From Halobacillus salinarum (GTDB lineage Bacteria > Bacillota > Bacilli > Bacillales > Halobacillaceae), in NCBI RefSeq assembly GCF_022919095.1, contig NZ_CP095073.1:1426001-1490000 (forward strand): DNA of 64,000 nt, given 5' to 3'. Of the stretch, positions 1-8,506 are shown one piece after another; the first letter of the stretch is position 1, and each line of letters begins with the position of its first letter. Under the pieces are notes generated by a model, which did not search any database, was not told where the DNA came from, and worked only from the letters and a program-made list of their open reading frames with translations. Position numbers and translations under genes: made by a program.

Positions 1-742
1 AAAGAATAATTAATCCAAACGCTTTTTTCGATTCAAACTTAAATTCCTCAGCTGCCTGGGGAATGTTGTCAAATCCCACATAAGCAAAGGGGGCGATGGC
101 AAGAATCGTTAATATTGAAGCTATCGGTGCCTGTTCAGGCTTAAACGCCGGAGCAAGGTTAGTCAGGCTTGGCCCATCTGAGACAATGGCCCCGATGGCA
201 AGCAGGAGAATCCCAATGATTAAGATGATGCTGAAAATAAATTGGGTGCGTCCAGAAAAACTCGCCCCGCGGATGTTTAACAAGGCAAACACGATCAAGG
301 CCGCGCTTGCAATTAAAATCTGCACCAAGTACACATCATACCCTGCGATTGTATATAAGTATCCTTGCTTTACGATTCCTGGAAACAGAAACTTTGCTAA
401 CAGGGATAAAGCAGAAGCATTCAAGGCCACAATACAGGTGTAGCCGAGGGTCAAAAACCAGCCGGCAAAAAAAGCAAAGAACCTGCCGAACCCGATATAG
501 GCATAAGCAAATTCGCCCCCTGTAACCGGAAACTTTTCAATCAGGAATCCATAGCTGACTCCGATAACCATCATTAAGGCAGCACCTAGTAGAATGCCGA
601 TGATGACACCCACAGGCCCTGCCTGGCCGATCCAGTCTGTAGGAAGAACAAAGGCTCCCCATCCAATGGCTGAGCCAAAGGCAATCGCCCAGACCCAGTG
701 TGCTTTCAATGATCGTTCTAGCTGTTTTCTTTCTTTTGCCAT
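1..742 (-). CDS. APC-family amino acid permease, N-terminal part (runs off the window)
   Basis: Reading the minus strand from an ATG at 742 gives an uninterrupted frame to the window edge, beginning MAKERKQLERSLKAHWVWAI. An AGGAGG ribosome site precedes it. The first helix carries FGSAIGWGAFVLP, the glycine-rich TM1 substrate-binding signature of the amino acid-polyamine-organocation (APC) superfamily. Several further hydrophobic segments follow, including one with GEFAYAYIGFGRFFAFFAGW, typical of TM3. It should be a cytoplasmic-membrane amino acid importer or exchanger; the substrate cannot be read from sequence. About 247 residues are visible, and a full APC protein has 450-500. It faces away from yvyE across a short gap and probably has its own promoter. 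Confidence 0.85.
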   Translation of the reverse strand, partial: MAKERKQLERSLKAHWVWAIAFGSAIGWGAFVLPTDWIGQAGPVGVIIGILLGAALMMVIGVSYGFLIEKFPVTGGEFAYAYIGFGRFFAFFAGWFLTLGYTCIVALNASALSLLAKFLFPGIVKQGYLYTIAGYDVYLVQILIASAALIVFALLNIRGASFSGRTQFIFSIILIIGILLLAIGAIVSDGPSLTNLAPAFKPEQAPIASILTILAIAPFAYVGFDNIPQAAEEFKFESKKAFGLIIL

Positions 743-830
743 ATTACGTAAGAGCCTCCTATAAGTTGTATGACTGTAGTAAGAAGTACCCTATCATAAT
801 AGACAAAAAGCAAGGAGTTGAAACCTCTAA

Positions 831-1466
831 TTATTCAACAGGTCGTTCCATATAGGAAAATTCACCGGTCTCAATTACCGCCTGACCGCTCGTGAGATCG
901 GTGATCCAGGCAGTAAACTCCTCCTCTTGACTCGTTTTTACCCATACATCTATATGCACCTGTTCTAAATAATCAATGGACGATAAGTGGTAATTCGAAT
1001 TTCTTATTTCGTTTTCTAATTTTCCAAGCATTGTGTAATCAGCGATGATTTTTATCGTATGTACCCTCTGGCGCTCTACAATTCCTGTCGCATCAATCGC
1101 TTCAGCAGCGGTAGAAGAATAAGCACGGATCAACCCGCCGGCTCCAAGCTTTATACCGCCAAAATAGCGGGTAACCACTACAGCTGTATCTTTTAAGTCT
1201 TTTCTCTTTAATACTTCGAGGATGGGTACACCGGCCGTACCGCTTGGTTCCCCGTCATCATGCGCTTTTTGAATTAAGTTTTGCTCACCGATCATATAGG
1301 CGGAGCAGTTATGGTTGGCGTCTCCATGTTTCTTTTTTACGGAGTCAATAAATGCCTGGGCATGCTCTTCCGTTTCACATCTTTTGACATATCCGATAAA
1401 CCGCGATTTTTGAATGACGATTTCCTTATGACCTTCTGCATGTACCGTATAATAATTTTCCAGCAT
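831..1466 (-). CDS. yvyE: YigZ/IMPACT family protein (YvyE)
   Basis: This 211-residue protein has the UPF0029/IMPACT N-terminal domain: a DDGEPSGTAGVPIL motif near residues 70-84 and VVVTRYFGGIKLGAGGLIRA near 95-115. A smaller ferredoxin-like C-terminal domain (DUF1949) follows. Bacterial YigZ proteins are soluble and cytoplasmic, and eukaryotic IMPACT homologues bind the GCN1 translation-control machinery, but the bacterial role is unsettled. B. subtilis yvyE also sits next to degS and divergent from it, as here. The length matches the family. Start at 1466 with an AGGAGG a little further upstream than usual. Confidence 0.9.
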   Translation of the reverse strand: MLENYYTVHAEGHKEIVIQKSRFIGYVKRCETEEHAQAFIDSVKKKHGDANHNCSAYMIGEQNLIQKAHDDGEPSGTAGVPILEVLKRKDLKDTAVVVTRYFGGIKLGAGGLIRAYSSTAAEAIDATGIVERQRVHTIKIIADYTMLGKLENEIRNSNYHLSSIDYLEQVHIDVWVKTSQEEEFTAWITDLTSGQAVIETGEFSYMERPVE

Positions 1467-1629
1467 ATTGGCTTCAGCCTCCTAGTCCATTATTATATAG
1501 TTGTGAAGTTAGTCCAGCAAATGTTATAGACCTAACGTTATACTTTGGAAAAACATTCTTTCACTAACCCCCACAAAATGACTTAGATGAGTCGAATGTG
1601 TATGTGAATATTGATGGAGGAGTCTTCAA

Positions 1630-2769
1630 ATGAGAAATCGTAAAACTGGGGACAAAGCACTTGACTTTATCATTAATGAGATGGTAGACACCGTCACTAA
1701 TAGTAAGGATGAAATTTTTCAAATCGGGGAAGAATCCCGAAGTGAATTCGAGAACTTAAACAAAGAACTCAATGACATCAAACAACAAGTCATCTCACTC
1801 ATTGATGAAGGCGACAAATTGGAACAGAAAGTCCGATTTTCAAGAATGCGACTGTCCGAAGTAAGCAAGCAATTCCAGCAGTATTCAGAAGAAGAAATTA
1901 GAGAAGTATATGAACAAACACATGGGCTTCAAATGGATCTGTCCATGAAGCGGGAAAAAGAAAAGCAGTTAAGAAAGCGCAGGGACGATATTGAACTTCG
2001 CTTGCGCAATCTTGACGAAACCATCGAAAGGGCGGAAGCATTAGCTGGCAAAATATCGGTGGTGCTCGATTACTTAACCGAAGACTTCCAGCATGTGACG
2101 GCTGCTCTTGAAGACGCCAAGGAAAAACAGGAGTTCGGGCTGCAAATCATTGAAGCCCAGGAAGAAGAGCGGCGGCGTCTTTCCAGAGAAATTCATGATG
2201 GTCCCGCACAAATGCTCGCCAACGTGATGCTTCGTTCCGACTTAGTCGAACGGACCTTTCGCGAAAAAGGTGTAGCAGAAGCCAAAAAAGAAATGAAGAG
2301 CGTACGATCCATGGTACGTTCAGCTCTGTATGAGGTGCGCAGAATTATTTATGACTTACGACCAATGGCACTAGACGATCTTGGCATTGTTCCCACGCTT
2401 AAGAAATATTTAAATACCGTTGGGGACTATAACGACCTAGAAATTTCCTTCACTTCCTTCGGTGAGGAACGCCGGTTTGAAAGCAAATACGAAGTCGCTC
2501 TGTTCCGCTTGATCCAGGAAGCTGTGCAAAATGCCGTCAAGCATGCGCAAGCCTCCCATATTCAAGTCAAAATAGAGATGAAACCGGCGCAGACGATGAT
2601 AATCGTAAAAGACGATGGCAAAGGCTTCGACCCTTCCGCAAAAAGAGATAAATCATTCGGATTGGTCGGAATGAGAGAACGAGTTGATATGTTAGACGGA
2701 GAACTATCGATTGACTCCAGCCCCGGAGAAGGGACCATTGTCACGATTAAGATTCCAATAAATAGTTAA
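1630..2769 (+). CDS. degS: Two-component sensor histidine kinase DegS
   Basis: Cytoplasmic sensor kinase of 379 residues (B. subtilis DegS is 385). The N-terminal half is a long coiled-coil sensor domain without membrane segments. The HisKA_3 dimerisation box reads RRRLSREIHDGPAQML, placing the phosphoacceptor His at residue 189. The C-terminal ATPase domain shows the N box (IQEAVQNAVKHAQA), the DDGKGFDP G1 box and the GLVGMRERV G2 box. It phosphorylates DegU, the next gene, controlling exoenzymes, competence and motility; the window's comF and flagellar genes belong to that output in B. subtilis. Start is the ATG after ATGGAGGAGTC. Confidence 0.97.
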   Translation: MRNRKTGDKALDFIINEMVDTVTNSKDEIFQIGEESRSEFENLNKELNDIKQQVISLIDEGDKLEQKVRFSRMRLSEVSKQFQQYSEEEIREVYEQTHGLQMDLSMKREKEKQLRKRRDDIELRLRNLDETIERAEALAGKISVVLDYLTEDFQHVTAALEDAKEKQEFGLQIIEAQEEERRRLSREIHDGPAQMLANVMLRSDLVERTFREKGVAEAKKEMKSVRSMVRSALYEVRRIIYDLRPMALDDLGIVPTLKKYLNTVGDYNDLEISFTSFGEERRFESKYEVALFRLIQEAVQNAVKHAQASHIQVKIEMKPAQTMIIVKDDGKGFDPSAKRDKSFGLVGMRERVDMLDGELSIDSSPGEGTIVTIKIPINS

Positions 2770-2931
2770 TTTAATGAAAAACTATGTAATTTGGAGTAAA
2801 TCGTTTATAATAGAAGGTAGGATTAGGGTAAGACACCAAATAAAAAAATAGAGAGAAAAAATATGTTTAGGTTAGGAAATGGGGATCTTCAAAAATCCAA
2901 CTGAATGTAAACATAATAGGAGGAAGTAGTC

Positions 2932-3609
2932 ATGACGACCAGAATAGTCCTGATTGATGATCATAAATTATTCCGTGAGGGAGTAAAAAGAATATTAGAT
3001 TTCGAATCAAGCTTTGAAGTAGTTGCAGAAGGCGATGACGGAAGCCAGGCTGTAGATTTAATCGAACAATACAATCCAGACGTTGTGCTCATGGACATCA
3101 ATATGCCGGATAAAAACGGTGTGGAAGCCACAGCAGATTTGATCAAACGCTTCCCGGAGCTTAAAGTCATCATCCTTTCTATCCATGATGATGAGAATTA
3201 TGTTACCCATGCCCTGAAGACCGGAGCTCAAGGATACCTCCTTAAGGAAATGGACTCCGATGCCCTGATCGATGCGATCAAGGTCGTCAGCGAAGGCGGA
3301 TCCTACCTTCACCCGAAAGTAACCCACAACCTGGTGGCTGAATACCGTCGCCTGTCAGAAAATAAAGGCAGCAATGCTTACCGTACAGTGGAATACCGCA
3401 AGCCGCTTCATCTCTTGACGCGCAGAGAATGTGAAGTCCTTCAGCTGCTCGCAGATGGAAACAGCAACCGCGGTGTTGCAGAATCCCTGTATATCAGTGA
3501 GAAAACCGTGAAGAACCACGTCAGCAATATCCTGCAGAAAATGAATGTCAACGACCGTACGCAGGCTGTTGTGACAGCGATTAAAAACGGCTGGGTGGAA
3601 GTCATTTAA
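2932..3609 (+). CDS. degU: Response regulator DegU (NarL/FixJ family)
   Basis: A 225-residue response regulator. The receiver domain occupies residues 1-125 with acidic pocket DD at 9-10, phosphoacceptor Asp55 in [10 protein letters not shown] and Lys near 107. A LuxR/NarL-type helix-turn-helix covers about 160-225 ([35 protein letters not shown]). DegU~P activates degradative enzymes, and unphosphorylated DegU aids competence. A 162-bp gap after degS contains a TATAAT at 2806-2811, so degU probably also has its own promoter, as in B. subtilis. An AGGAGG lies 9 bases before the ATG, and a terminator follows. Confidence 0.97.
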   Translation: MTTRIVLIDDHKLFREGVKRILDFESSFEVVAEGDDGSQAVDLIEQYNPDVVLMDINMPDKNGVEATADLIKRFPELKVIILSIHDDENYVTHALKTGAQGYLLKEMDSDALIDAIKVVSEGGSYLHPKVTHNLVAEYRRLSENKGSNAYRTVEYRKPLHLLTRRECEVLQLLADGNSNRGVAESLYISEKTVKNHVSNILQKMNVNDRTQAVVTAIKNGWVEVI

Positions 3610-3623
3610 CCCATGCCGGCAAA

Positions 3624-3655
3624 GGCCCTGGAGAAATTCTCCGGGGCTTTTATTT
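3624..3655 (+). terminator. Intrinsic terminator of degSU
   Basis: GCCCTGGAGAA pairs with TTCTCCGGGGC through one G-U pair and a very tight loop, followed by TTTTATTTATT. It lies 15 bases after the degU stop. Confidence 0.85.
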
Positions 3656-3729
3656 ATTGGTGCAATTGCCAGATGCTTCATGTAAAATGTAGAAAAGCAC
3701 ATACATAGACAGGATAAGGAGTGAAATGC

Positions 3730-4575
3730 ATGAAAACTGCTGTGATTACGGACAGTACTGCCTACCTGCCGCGAGACGTGCGTCAAGCACATCATATACA
3801 TATGGTTCCTCTCAACGTCATCTTCGGGCACGATACATATCAGGAAGAAGTCGACATTCAAACCGAGGACTTTTACGACATGGTTAAGGAAAATCAAGAG
3901 CTGCCGAAAACTTCCCAGCCGTCTGTCGGCTTGATGGCAGAAAAGCTGGAGGAGCTGGCGCTCGATTACGATGCGGTTGTTGCTGTTCACTTATCCAGCG
4001 GCATCAGCGGCACGTACCAGGGGATGGTTTCTGCAGGAGAGATGGTCGACGGCATCGACGTGCACGTGTTCGACTCCGAAATGAGCTGCTTAATGCAAGG
4101 ATTTTACGCCCTCGAAGCCGCTGAACTCGCCAATAACGGCGCAGATCCCGACGAGATCATCGCCCGGTTAAATGAAATGAAACCATCGATGCACGCCTAT
4201 TTTATGGCCGATGACTTATCCCACCTGCACCGCGGCGGCCGTTTGAACGGCGCTCAGGCTTTTGTCGGCAGCCTGCTGCAAATCAAGCCCGTGCTTCATT
4301 TTGTCGATACGAAGATCGTCCCGTTCGAAAAAATCCGCACCCGCAAAAAAGCGATTAAGCGAATCCTCACCCTGTTTGAAGAATCCGCCCGCAACAGCGG
4401 CAAAGTTAAAGCGACCGTCATTCACGCCAATCGTCTGGAAGAAGCCGAGCAGATGAAACGCGCGATTGAAGAGGAATTTGACAACGTCGAAGTGACCGTC
4501 AGCTACTTTGGTCCTGTCATCGGCACGCACCTTGGCGAAGGCGCGATCGGTTTGGGCTGGTATAATCAATCGTGA
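3730..4575 (+). CDS. degV: DegV family fatty-acid-binding protein
   Basis: The 281-residue product equals B. subtilis DegV in length. DegV/FakB proteins are two-domain cytoplasmic proteins that bind one fatty acid and, in FakA/FakB systems, present it for phosphorylation. Visible signatures are TDSTAYLP near the N terminus, PKTSQPSVG around residues 60-68, and LSSGISGTYQ near 90-100, which contacts the fatty-acid carboxylate. The C-terminal region has the HRGGRLNGAQAFVGSLLQIKP motif in shorter recognisable pieces. I choose ATG 3730, 8 bases after AAGGAG, over the in-frame GTG at 3721, which overlaps the ribosome site. Its place between degU and comFA is conserved. Confidence 0.9.
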   Translation: MKTAVITDSTAYLPRDVRQAHHIHMVPLNVIFGHDTYQEEVDIQTEDFYDMVKENQELPKTSQPSVGLMAEKLEELALDYDAVVAVHLSSGISGTYQGMVSAGEMVDGIDVHVFDSEMSCLMQGFYALEAAELANNGADPDEIIARLNEMKPSMHAYFMADDLSHLHRGGRLNGAQAFVGSLLQIKPVLHFVDTKIVPFEKIRTRKKAIKRILTLFEESARNSGKVKATVIHANRLEEAEQMKRAIEEEFDNVEVTVSYFGPVIGTHLGEGAIGLGWYNQS

Positions 4576-4588
4576 TGTGGAGAGGAGA

Positions 4589-4616
4589 GGCTGCCGTTCT
4601 GCCGGCAGCTTTCTTT
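4589..4616 (+). terminator. Intrinsic terminator after degV
   Basis: GCTGCCG and CGGCAGC form a 7-bp GC-rich stem with a short loop, followed by TTTCTTT. Confidence 0.75.
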
Positions 4617-4684
4617 ATGATTTTATTGGAAAGGAGGTGAGGAGTCAGCTGAGATGGCAGCGTAATCTGCGATGATGAAGGCTG

Positions 4685-5121
4685 ATACATCGGTAATGGC
4701 GGCCGATTCAGCGAAAATTGGGATAATTCGGCGTAAATCAGAATAATTCATCGGAAATGCTGATAATCGGGCGAAAACCAAATTTATTCAGCGGAAACAG
4801 AAATAATTCAGCGAACGCACTTCTGGAAGCTCGTAGAATGCTAAAGAATCAAGACGCGGCGTAAAATTGTGGCTGGCCTCCGGGAATTCAGCGATAATCC
4901 TGATGATTCAGCGTAAGTTGAGCTAATTCATCGGAAATACTGCAAATCGAGCTGAAATGGAGGTGGATACAGCGGTGATGACGACTGATACAGCGATAAT
5001 GGGGATAATTCATCGAAAATAAGAATAATCCGGCGATAATAGAAACAATTCAGCAAAAAATTAAATAATTCGGCGAAAACGAGATTTTTTCAGCGGAAAC
5101 CAAATTAATTCAGCGAAACTC
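4685..5121 (+). repeat. Degenerate tandem array with a 20-bp period
   Basis: The degV-comFA gap is filled by about 20 imperfect units with core ATTCAGCGRAAA and a variable A-rich spacer. Core starts fall at 4706, 4726, 4746, 4766, 4786, 4806, then 4886, 4906, 4926, 4946, 4967, 4988, 5008, 5028, 5048, 5068, 5088 and 5108. The step is 20 bp except two 21-bp steps near 4967, and the decayed stretch 4806-4886 is exactly four units. Common variants are ATTCGGCG and ATTCATCGG. The period is not a multiple of three and no frame stays open, so it is not coding. The comFA promoter must lie in or beside the array. Confidence 0.85.
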
Positions 5122-5153
5122 TCCAAAATCCAATAAAGAAGGTGACGATCCTC

Positions 5154-6482
5154 ATGTCCATTCCCCCGCAATACTCCGGAAAACTGCTCCTGAAAGCAGA
5201 AATTCCGCCAGAACACCTCAATAAATATTTCACTCCTGTCCCCTCGATTGAAAAACGCTTCCTTCGCAGACGCTGCAAGCGCTGCGGCAATACGGCATCT
5301 TACAAATTTTCGCATATGCCGCATGCCGCCTGCGGTAAAGAGTGTCTTTACTGCCGTAACTGCATTCAAATGGGGCGGGTGCTGGAATGTGAGCCTCTCT
5401 ATCAAGCGACATCCAATCACACCTGGCCGCAGATTTTAAATCCTTGCGCCTGGGAAGGGGAGCTTACACCGGCACAGCAAAAGGCGGCGGCTCGTATCAT
5501 AGAGACGATCCAGTCAGGTGGGCAGCTGCTCGTCTGGGCCGTGTGCGGCGCCGGGAAGACGGAAATGCTGTTTCCCGGGGTTACAGCAGCACTGGAGCAG
5601 GGGAAACGACTATGTTTAGCCACGCCGCGTACCGATGTCGTCCGCGAGCTTGAACCTAGGCTGAAAGCAGCTTTTCCAGACGTTCCGATCGATGCACTGT
5701 ACGGAGATAGCCCTGATAAGACGGGAGCTGCACAGTTTGTCATTGCGACGACGCACCAGCTGCTCCGGTTTGAAGAAGCATTTGATGTTATGATCATTGA
5801 TGAAGTAGACGCCTTTCCTTATCATTTAGATGCCTCGCTTCATTTTGCTTCCCGGCGTGCAGGCAAAGCAAATGGATCTGTCATTCAGTTAACCGCCACT
5901 CCGCGTAAGCGGCAGGAACGGAAAGTGAAAGCGAAGCAGCTGCCTGTCGTGTTTATCCCGAAACGGTTCCACGGTGCGCCATTACCTGTCCCCCAATTTA
6001 AACTCTCTCCCCTATTAAAAAGAAAGCTTGCTAACGGAGAGCTTTCCGCTACCGCCATCACCCGCATCACGAAACAGCAGCAAGGACCACGTCAGCTTCT
6101 TCTCTTTGCCCCTACCATCCCGGCTGCTGAGTCAGTTGCCAAACGGCTTGCTGGTGAAGGTTATTCCACTGAATATGTCCACGCAGACGACCCGGATCGC
6201 TCGGAGAAAATCACCGCTTTTCGAAATAAAAACTTCCGCATCCTTGTTACCACCACCATATTAGAACGGGGCGTAACGTTTCCTTCCGTCGACGTTTTCG
6301 TACTTGATGCAAGCCACCACGTGTTTGACGCCCAGGCGCTTGTACAGATTTCCGGCCGGGCCGGAAGAAGTCCCGCTGATCCGACAGGTGAGGTCATCTT
6401 TTTTCATATTGGAAAATCAAACGCGATGCTGGATGCGAGAGATGCGATTGTCAAAATGAATAAGCTCGGAGCAAAGCTATGA
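5154..6482 (+). CDS. comFA: Competence DNA-uptake ATPase/helicase ComFA
   Basis: DEAD-box-like superfamily 2 helicase of 442 residues that powers import of transforming DNA at the membrane. Order of features: an N-terminal four-cysteine zinc site (CKRCG ... CGKECLYCRNC, about residues 38-68), Walker A AVCGAGKTEM, motif II IIDEVD, motif III TATP, and a C-terminal helicase domain ending with QISGRAGR (motif VI). The ATG at 5154 sits 9 bases after AAGGTG; the upstream in-frame GTG overlaps that site and is rejected. It overlaps comFC by four bases (ATGA). B. subtilis has comFB between the two; here it is absent. Confidence 0.95.
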   Translation: MSIPPQYSGKLLLKAEIPPEHLNKYFTPVPSIEKRFLRRRCKRCGNTASYKFSHMPHAACGKECLYCRNCIQMGRVLECEPLYQATSNHTWPQILNPCAWEGELTPAQQKAAARIIETIQSGGQLLVWAVCGAGKTEMLFPGVTAALEQGKRLCLATPRTDVVRELEPRLKAAFPDVPIDALYGDSPDKTGAAQFVIATTHQLLRFEEAFDVMIIDEVDAFPYHLDASLHFASRRAGKANGSVIQLTATPRKRQERKVKAKQLPVVFIPKRFHGAPLPVPQFKLSPLLKRKLANGELSATAITRITKQQQGPRQLLLFAPTIPAAESVAKRLAGEGYSTEYVHADDPDRSEKITAFRNKNFRILVTTTILERGVTFPSVDVFVLDASHHVFDAQALVQISGRAGRSPADPTGEVIFFHIGKSNAMLDARDAIVKMNKLGAKL

Positions 6483-7144
6483 GGTGTCTGCTCTGTTTTG
6501 AAGATATGCTTCACTCTGCGACGTGGACGGATTTTTGGCGCATAGAATATGAAGAGATTCTTTGCCCGGCCTGTGTAGAAAAATTAACACCGCTTACGAA
6601 GCCGGGCTGCCTGCGATGCTCACGAACCGATGCGAACGGCATTTGTCTTGACTGTGAGCGGTGGGAAGCTGATCGGAAGTGGGAGGGCGTCCTCGAGAAA
6701 AACTTCTCTGCTTTTCAGTACACGGATGGTGCGAAGGACATCGTTGCCCGCTGGAAGTACCGCGGAGATTACCGCTTGATCGACGTCTTTCAAAAGCAGC
6801 TTAAAAAAACGTATAAACCTTTGAAAAGACTTCCTCTTGTACCGATTCCCCTTAGTCCGGAAAGACTTCGTGAACGAGGCTTTAACCAGGCAGAAGCTAT
6901 GATCCATGCGCTCGGCGTCTCACCTACATCGCTTTTTTCAAGAATAAGCAGTGAAAAGCAGGCGAAGAAAAACCGGAAAGAGCGCATGAGTTCAGAGAAC
7001 CCGTTCCATCTGCACGAGCACATCACCGAACCTGTCGTTCTCGTTGATGATATCTATACGACTGGAACGACGGTCAGGCATGCCGCCAAGCTTTTAAAAG
7101 ACTCCGGCTGTCCAAAAGTGTACGCGCTTACCCTTTTTCGATAA
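6479..7144 (+). CDS. comFC: ComF family protein ComFC (phosphoribosyltransferase-like)
   Basis: The 221-residue protein starts inside the comFA stop (ATGA), so translation is coupled. The N terminus has two CxxC pairs (CLLC; CPAC with CLRC and CLDC), likely a zinc site. The C-terminal half is a type I phosphoribosyltransferase fold with the PRPP loop VVLVDDIYTTGTTVR near residues 180-195 and the RERGFNQAE motif near 130. ComFC is needed for transformation in B. subtilis and is proposed to act in the cytoplasm with ComFA on incoming single-stranded DNA; the substrate of the PRT fold is unknown. Confidence 0.93.
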   Translation: MRCLLCFEDMLHSATWTDFWRIEYEEILCPACVEKLTPLTKPGCLRCSRTDANGICLDCERWEADRKWEGVLEKNFSAFQYTDGAKDIVARWKYRGDYRLIDVFQKQLKKTYKPLKRLPLVPIPLSPERLRERGFNQAEAMIHALGVSPTSLFSRISSEKQAKKNRKERMSSENPFHLHEHITEPVVLVDDIYTTGTTVRHAAKLLKDSGCPKVYALTLFR

Positions 7145-7216
7145 GTTCTTCCTAACCCCTTGTTTCTCGATAAATCCTGCCGATAATAAAAGAAAGAGAT
7201 AGAGGAGGCGGCTGAC

Positions 7217-7645
7217 ATGGGGGAATTAGCCAATTGTCCACGATGTAAAGAATTGTTTTTGAAAGGTACGGCAGAGGTATGCCAGAATTGCCGTAGGCTT
7301 GAGGAAGAAGATTTCCAAAAGGTTTATGCGTTTATTAGAAAGAAATCCAATCGAACTGCAACGGTTATGGATATCGTTGAAGAAACAGGCGTTGAGGAGC
7401 AGCTGATCAGAAAATTTGTGAAGCAGCGGAGACTGCATCCCGCTGAATTTCCCGGACTCAGCTATCCTTGTGAGAAGTGCGGTGCAGAGATTCAGGAAGA
7501 CCGGTTATGTAAAAACTGCATCGATGAACTCGTCTCAGGCATAAAGCATCACGAACGAATGGAAAAAGGCCTAGAGAGAAGAAAGCAGCAGGAATTGAAA
7601 AAAGGACTTACCTACTATTCTGTAAACAATCAGAAGAAGTACTAA
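7217..7645 (+). CDS. yvyF: TIGR03826 family flagellar-operon protein YvyF
   Basis: A 142-residue protein with four CxxC motifs: CPRC and CQNC near residues 8-26, CEKC and CKNC near 86-101. These suggest two zinc-ribbon halves flanking a short helical, helix-turn-helix-like segment (ATVMDIVEETGVEEQLIRKF). It matches YvyF, always found between comFC and flgM in Bacillus. Its function is not established; a regulatory role in flagellar gene expression has been suggested from context. GAGGCGG precedes the ATG. A GCCGATAAT string at 7179 upstream resembles a SigD -10 box but lacks a good -35. Confidence 0.85.
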   Translation: MGELANCPRCKELFLKGTAEVCQNCRRLEEEDFQKVYAFIRKKSNRTATVMDIVEETGVEEQLIRKFVKQRRLHPAEFPGLSYPCEKCGAEIQEDRLCKNCIDELVSGIKHHERMEKGLERRKQQELKKGLTYYSVNNQKKY

Positions 7646-7671
7646 ACAAATTCTTTACAATGTCCGATAAT
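7643..7671 (+). promoter_or_regulatory. SigD-type promoter for flgM
   Basis: TAAA at 7643-7646 and TCCGATAA at 7663-7670 match the SigD consensus (TAAA, 14-16 bases, GCCGATAT) with a 16-base spacer. The -35 overlaps the yvyF stop codon, and flgM starts 43 bases after the -10. B. subtilis flgM also has a SigD promoter, giving feedback on its own inhibitor. Confidence 0.65.
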
Positions 7672-7713
7672 AGAAGCAATCAAAGGAACGAAAATCGAAA
7701 TGAGGTGACTGGC

Positions 7714-7980
7714 ATGAAAATTAATGGTCCTAATCATTCAAACTTTAACCCTTACCAGAAACAGTTGCAAAAGCAAGTCCCTACACAAAACAATGGCAGC
7801 AGACAGGATCGTTTAGAAATTTCCAAGCAGGCAAAGGAAATGCAGGGCACAGACAAGGTCAATCCGGCGCGTCAGGAGAAATTGGATAGAATTAAGGCTG
7901 ATTTGGAGACAGGCAATTATAAAGTCGACCCGCAGCAAACGGCCAAAAAAATGCTCCAATTCTGGTCTAACAAGGAATAG
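7714..7980 (+). CDS. flgM: Anti-sigma-D factor FlgM
   Basis: The 88-residue protein equals B. subtilis FlgM in length. It begins MKINGPNHSNFNPYQKQ. The C-terminal half (DRLEISKQAKEMQ, then RQEKLDRIKADLETGNYKVD near residues 50-75) is the sigma-binding helix region. FlgM holds SigD inactive until the hook-basal body is complete, then is secreted or degraded so that hag and the other late genes turn on. ATG 7714 is chosen because GAGGTGA lies 5 bases before it; the longer frame from 7660 would read through the SigD promoter. Confidence 0.93.
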   Translation: MKINGPNHSNFNPYQKQLQKQVPTQNNGSRQDRLEISKQAKEMQGTDKVNPARQEKLDRIKADLETGNYKVDPQQTAKKMLQFWSNKE

Positions 7981-7994
7981 AGGAGAATCCTTAA

Positions 7995-8486
7995 ATGATC
8001 GATGTAATCGTAGCGGCGATGGCACAGCTGCAGCAGCTGCATGAAAGCCTGCTCGCTTTATCAAAGAAAAAGACAGAAGCTCTAAAGAATAACGAAACGA
8101 CAGTGATTCAAGAGCTGTTAGCTGCTGAGCGTAAACACATTCAAGCGATTGAAAAAGTGGAAAAGAAGCGGCTGGAGCATGTAGCAGGCTGGTATGAACA
8201 AAACGGACACGCTTTAGAGCAGCCGACGATTTCGGAAATGATTGAGCTCACTCATGGGGAGGAACAACAAAAGCTTCAGGAAGCCTATGAAGCTTTTATT
8301 CTTGTCCTGGCTGATTTGAAGTACCAGGAAGAGCTGAATGCCGAGCTGACGAAGCAATCGCTGCAGTTTATCAACCTATCTATGGATATGCTTCAGCCAT
8401 CCTTGAAATCGATGAACTACAACAGCGGCGCACAAAAACCGGCAAATACAGAACAAAAGCGGTCTGTATTTGATTCCAAAGCCTAA
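7995..8486 (+). CDS. flgN: Flagellar export chaperone FlgN
   Basis: Helical cytoplasmic protein of 163 residues. It starts 14 bases after flgM with GAGGAG as ribosome site and is followed by flgK. FlgN-family proteins bind the C termini of the hook-filament junction proteins FlgK and FlgL and guide them to the export gate. The sequence is dominated by amphipathic helices rich in Glu, Lys and Gln (residues about 5-135) with a disordered polar tail, as expected. Conservation is low, so the call leans on length and position. Confidence 0.88.
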   Translation: MIDVIVAAMAQLQQLHESLLALSKKKTEALKNNETTVIQELLAAERKHIQAIEKVEKKRLEHVAGWYEQNGHALEQPTISEMIELTHGEEQQKLQEAYEAFILVLADLKYQEELNAELTKQSLQFINLSMDMLQPSLKSMNYNSGAQKPANTEQKRSVFDSKA

Positions 8487-8506
8487 CAAGATAGAGGAGA
8501 ATCGAT

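Noticed and set aside
96-525. Plus-strand open frames
   Set aside because: They are antisense to the APC permease, whose minus-strand frame is continuous with clear family motifs.
4685-5121. CRISPR array
   Set aside because: Units are 20 bp, degenerate and without constant repeats or 30-bp spacers; no cas genes are nearby.
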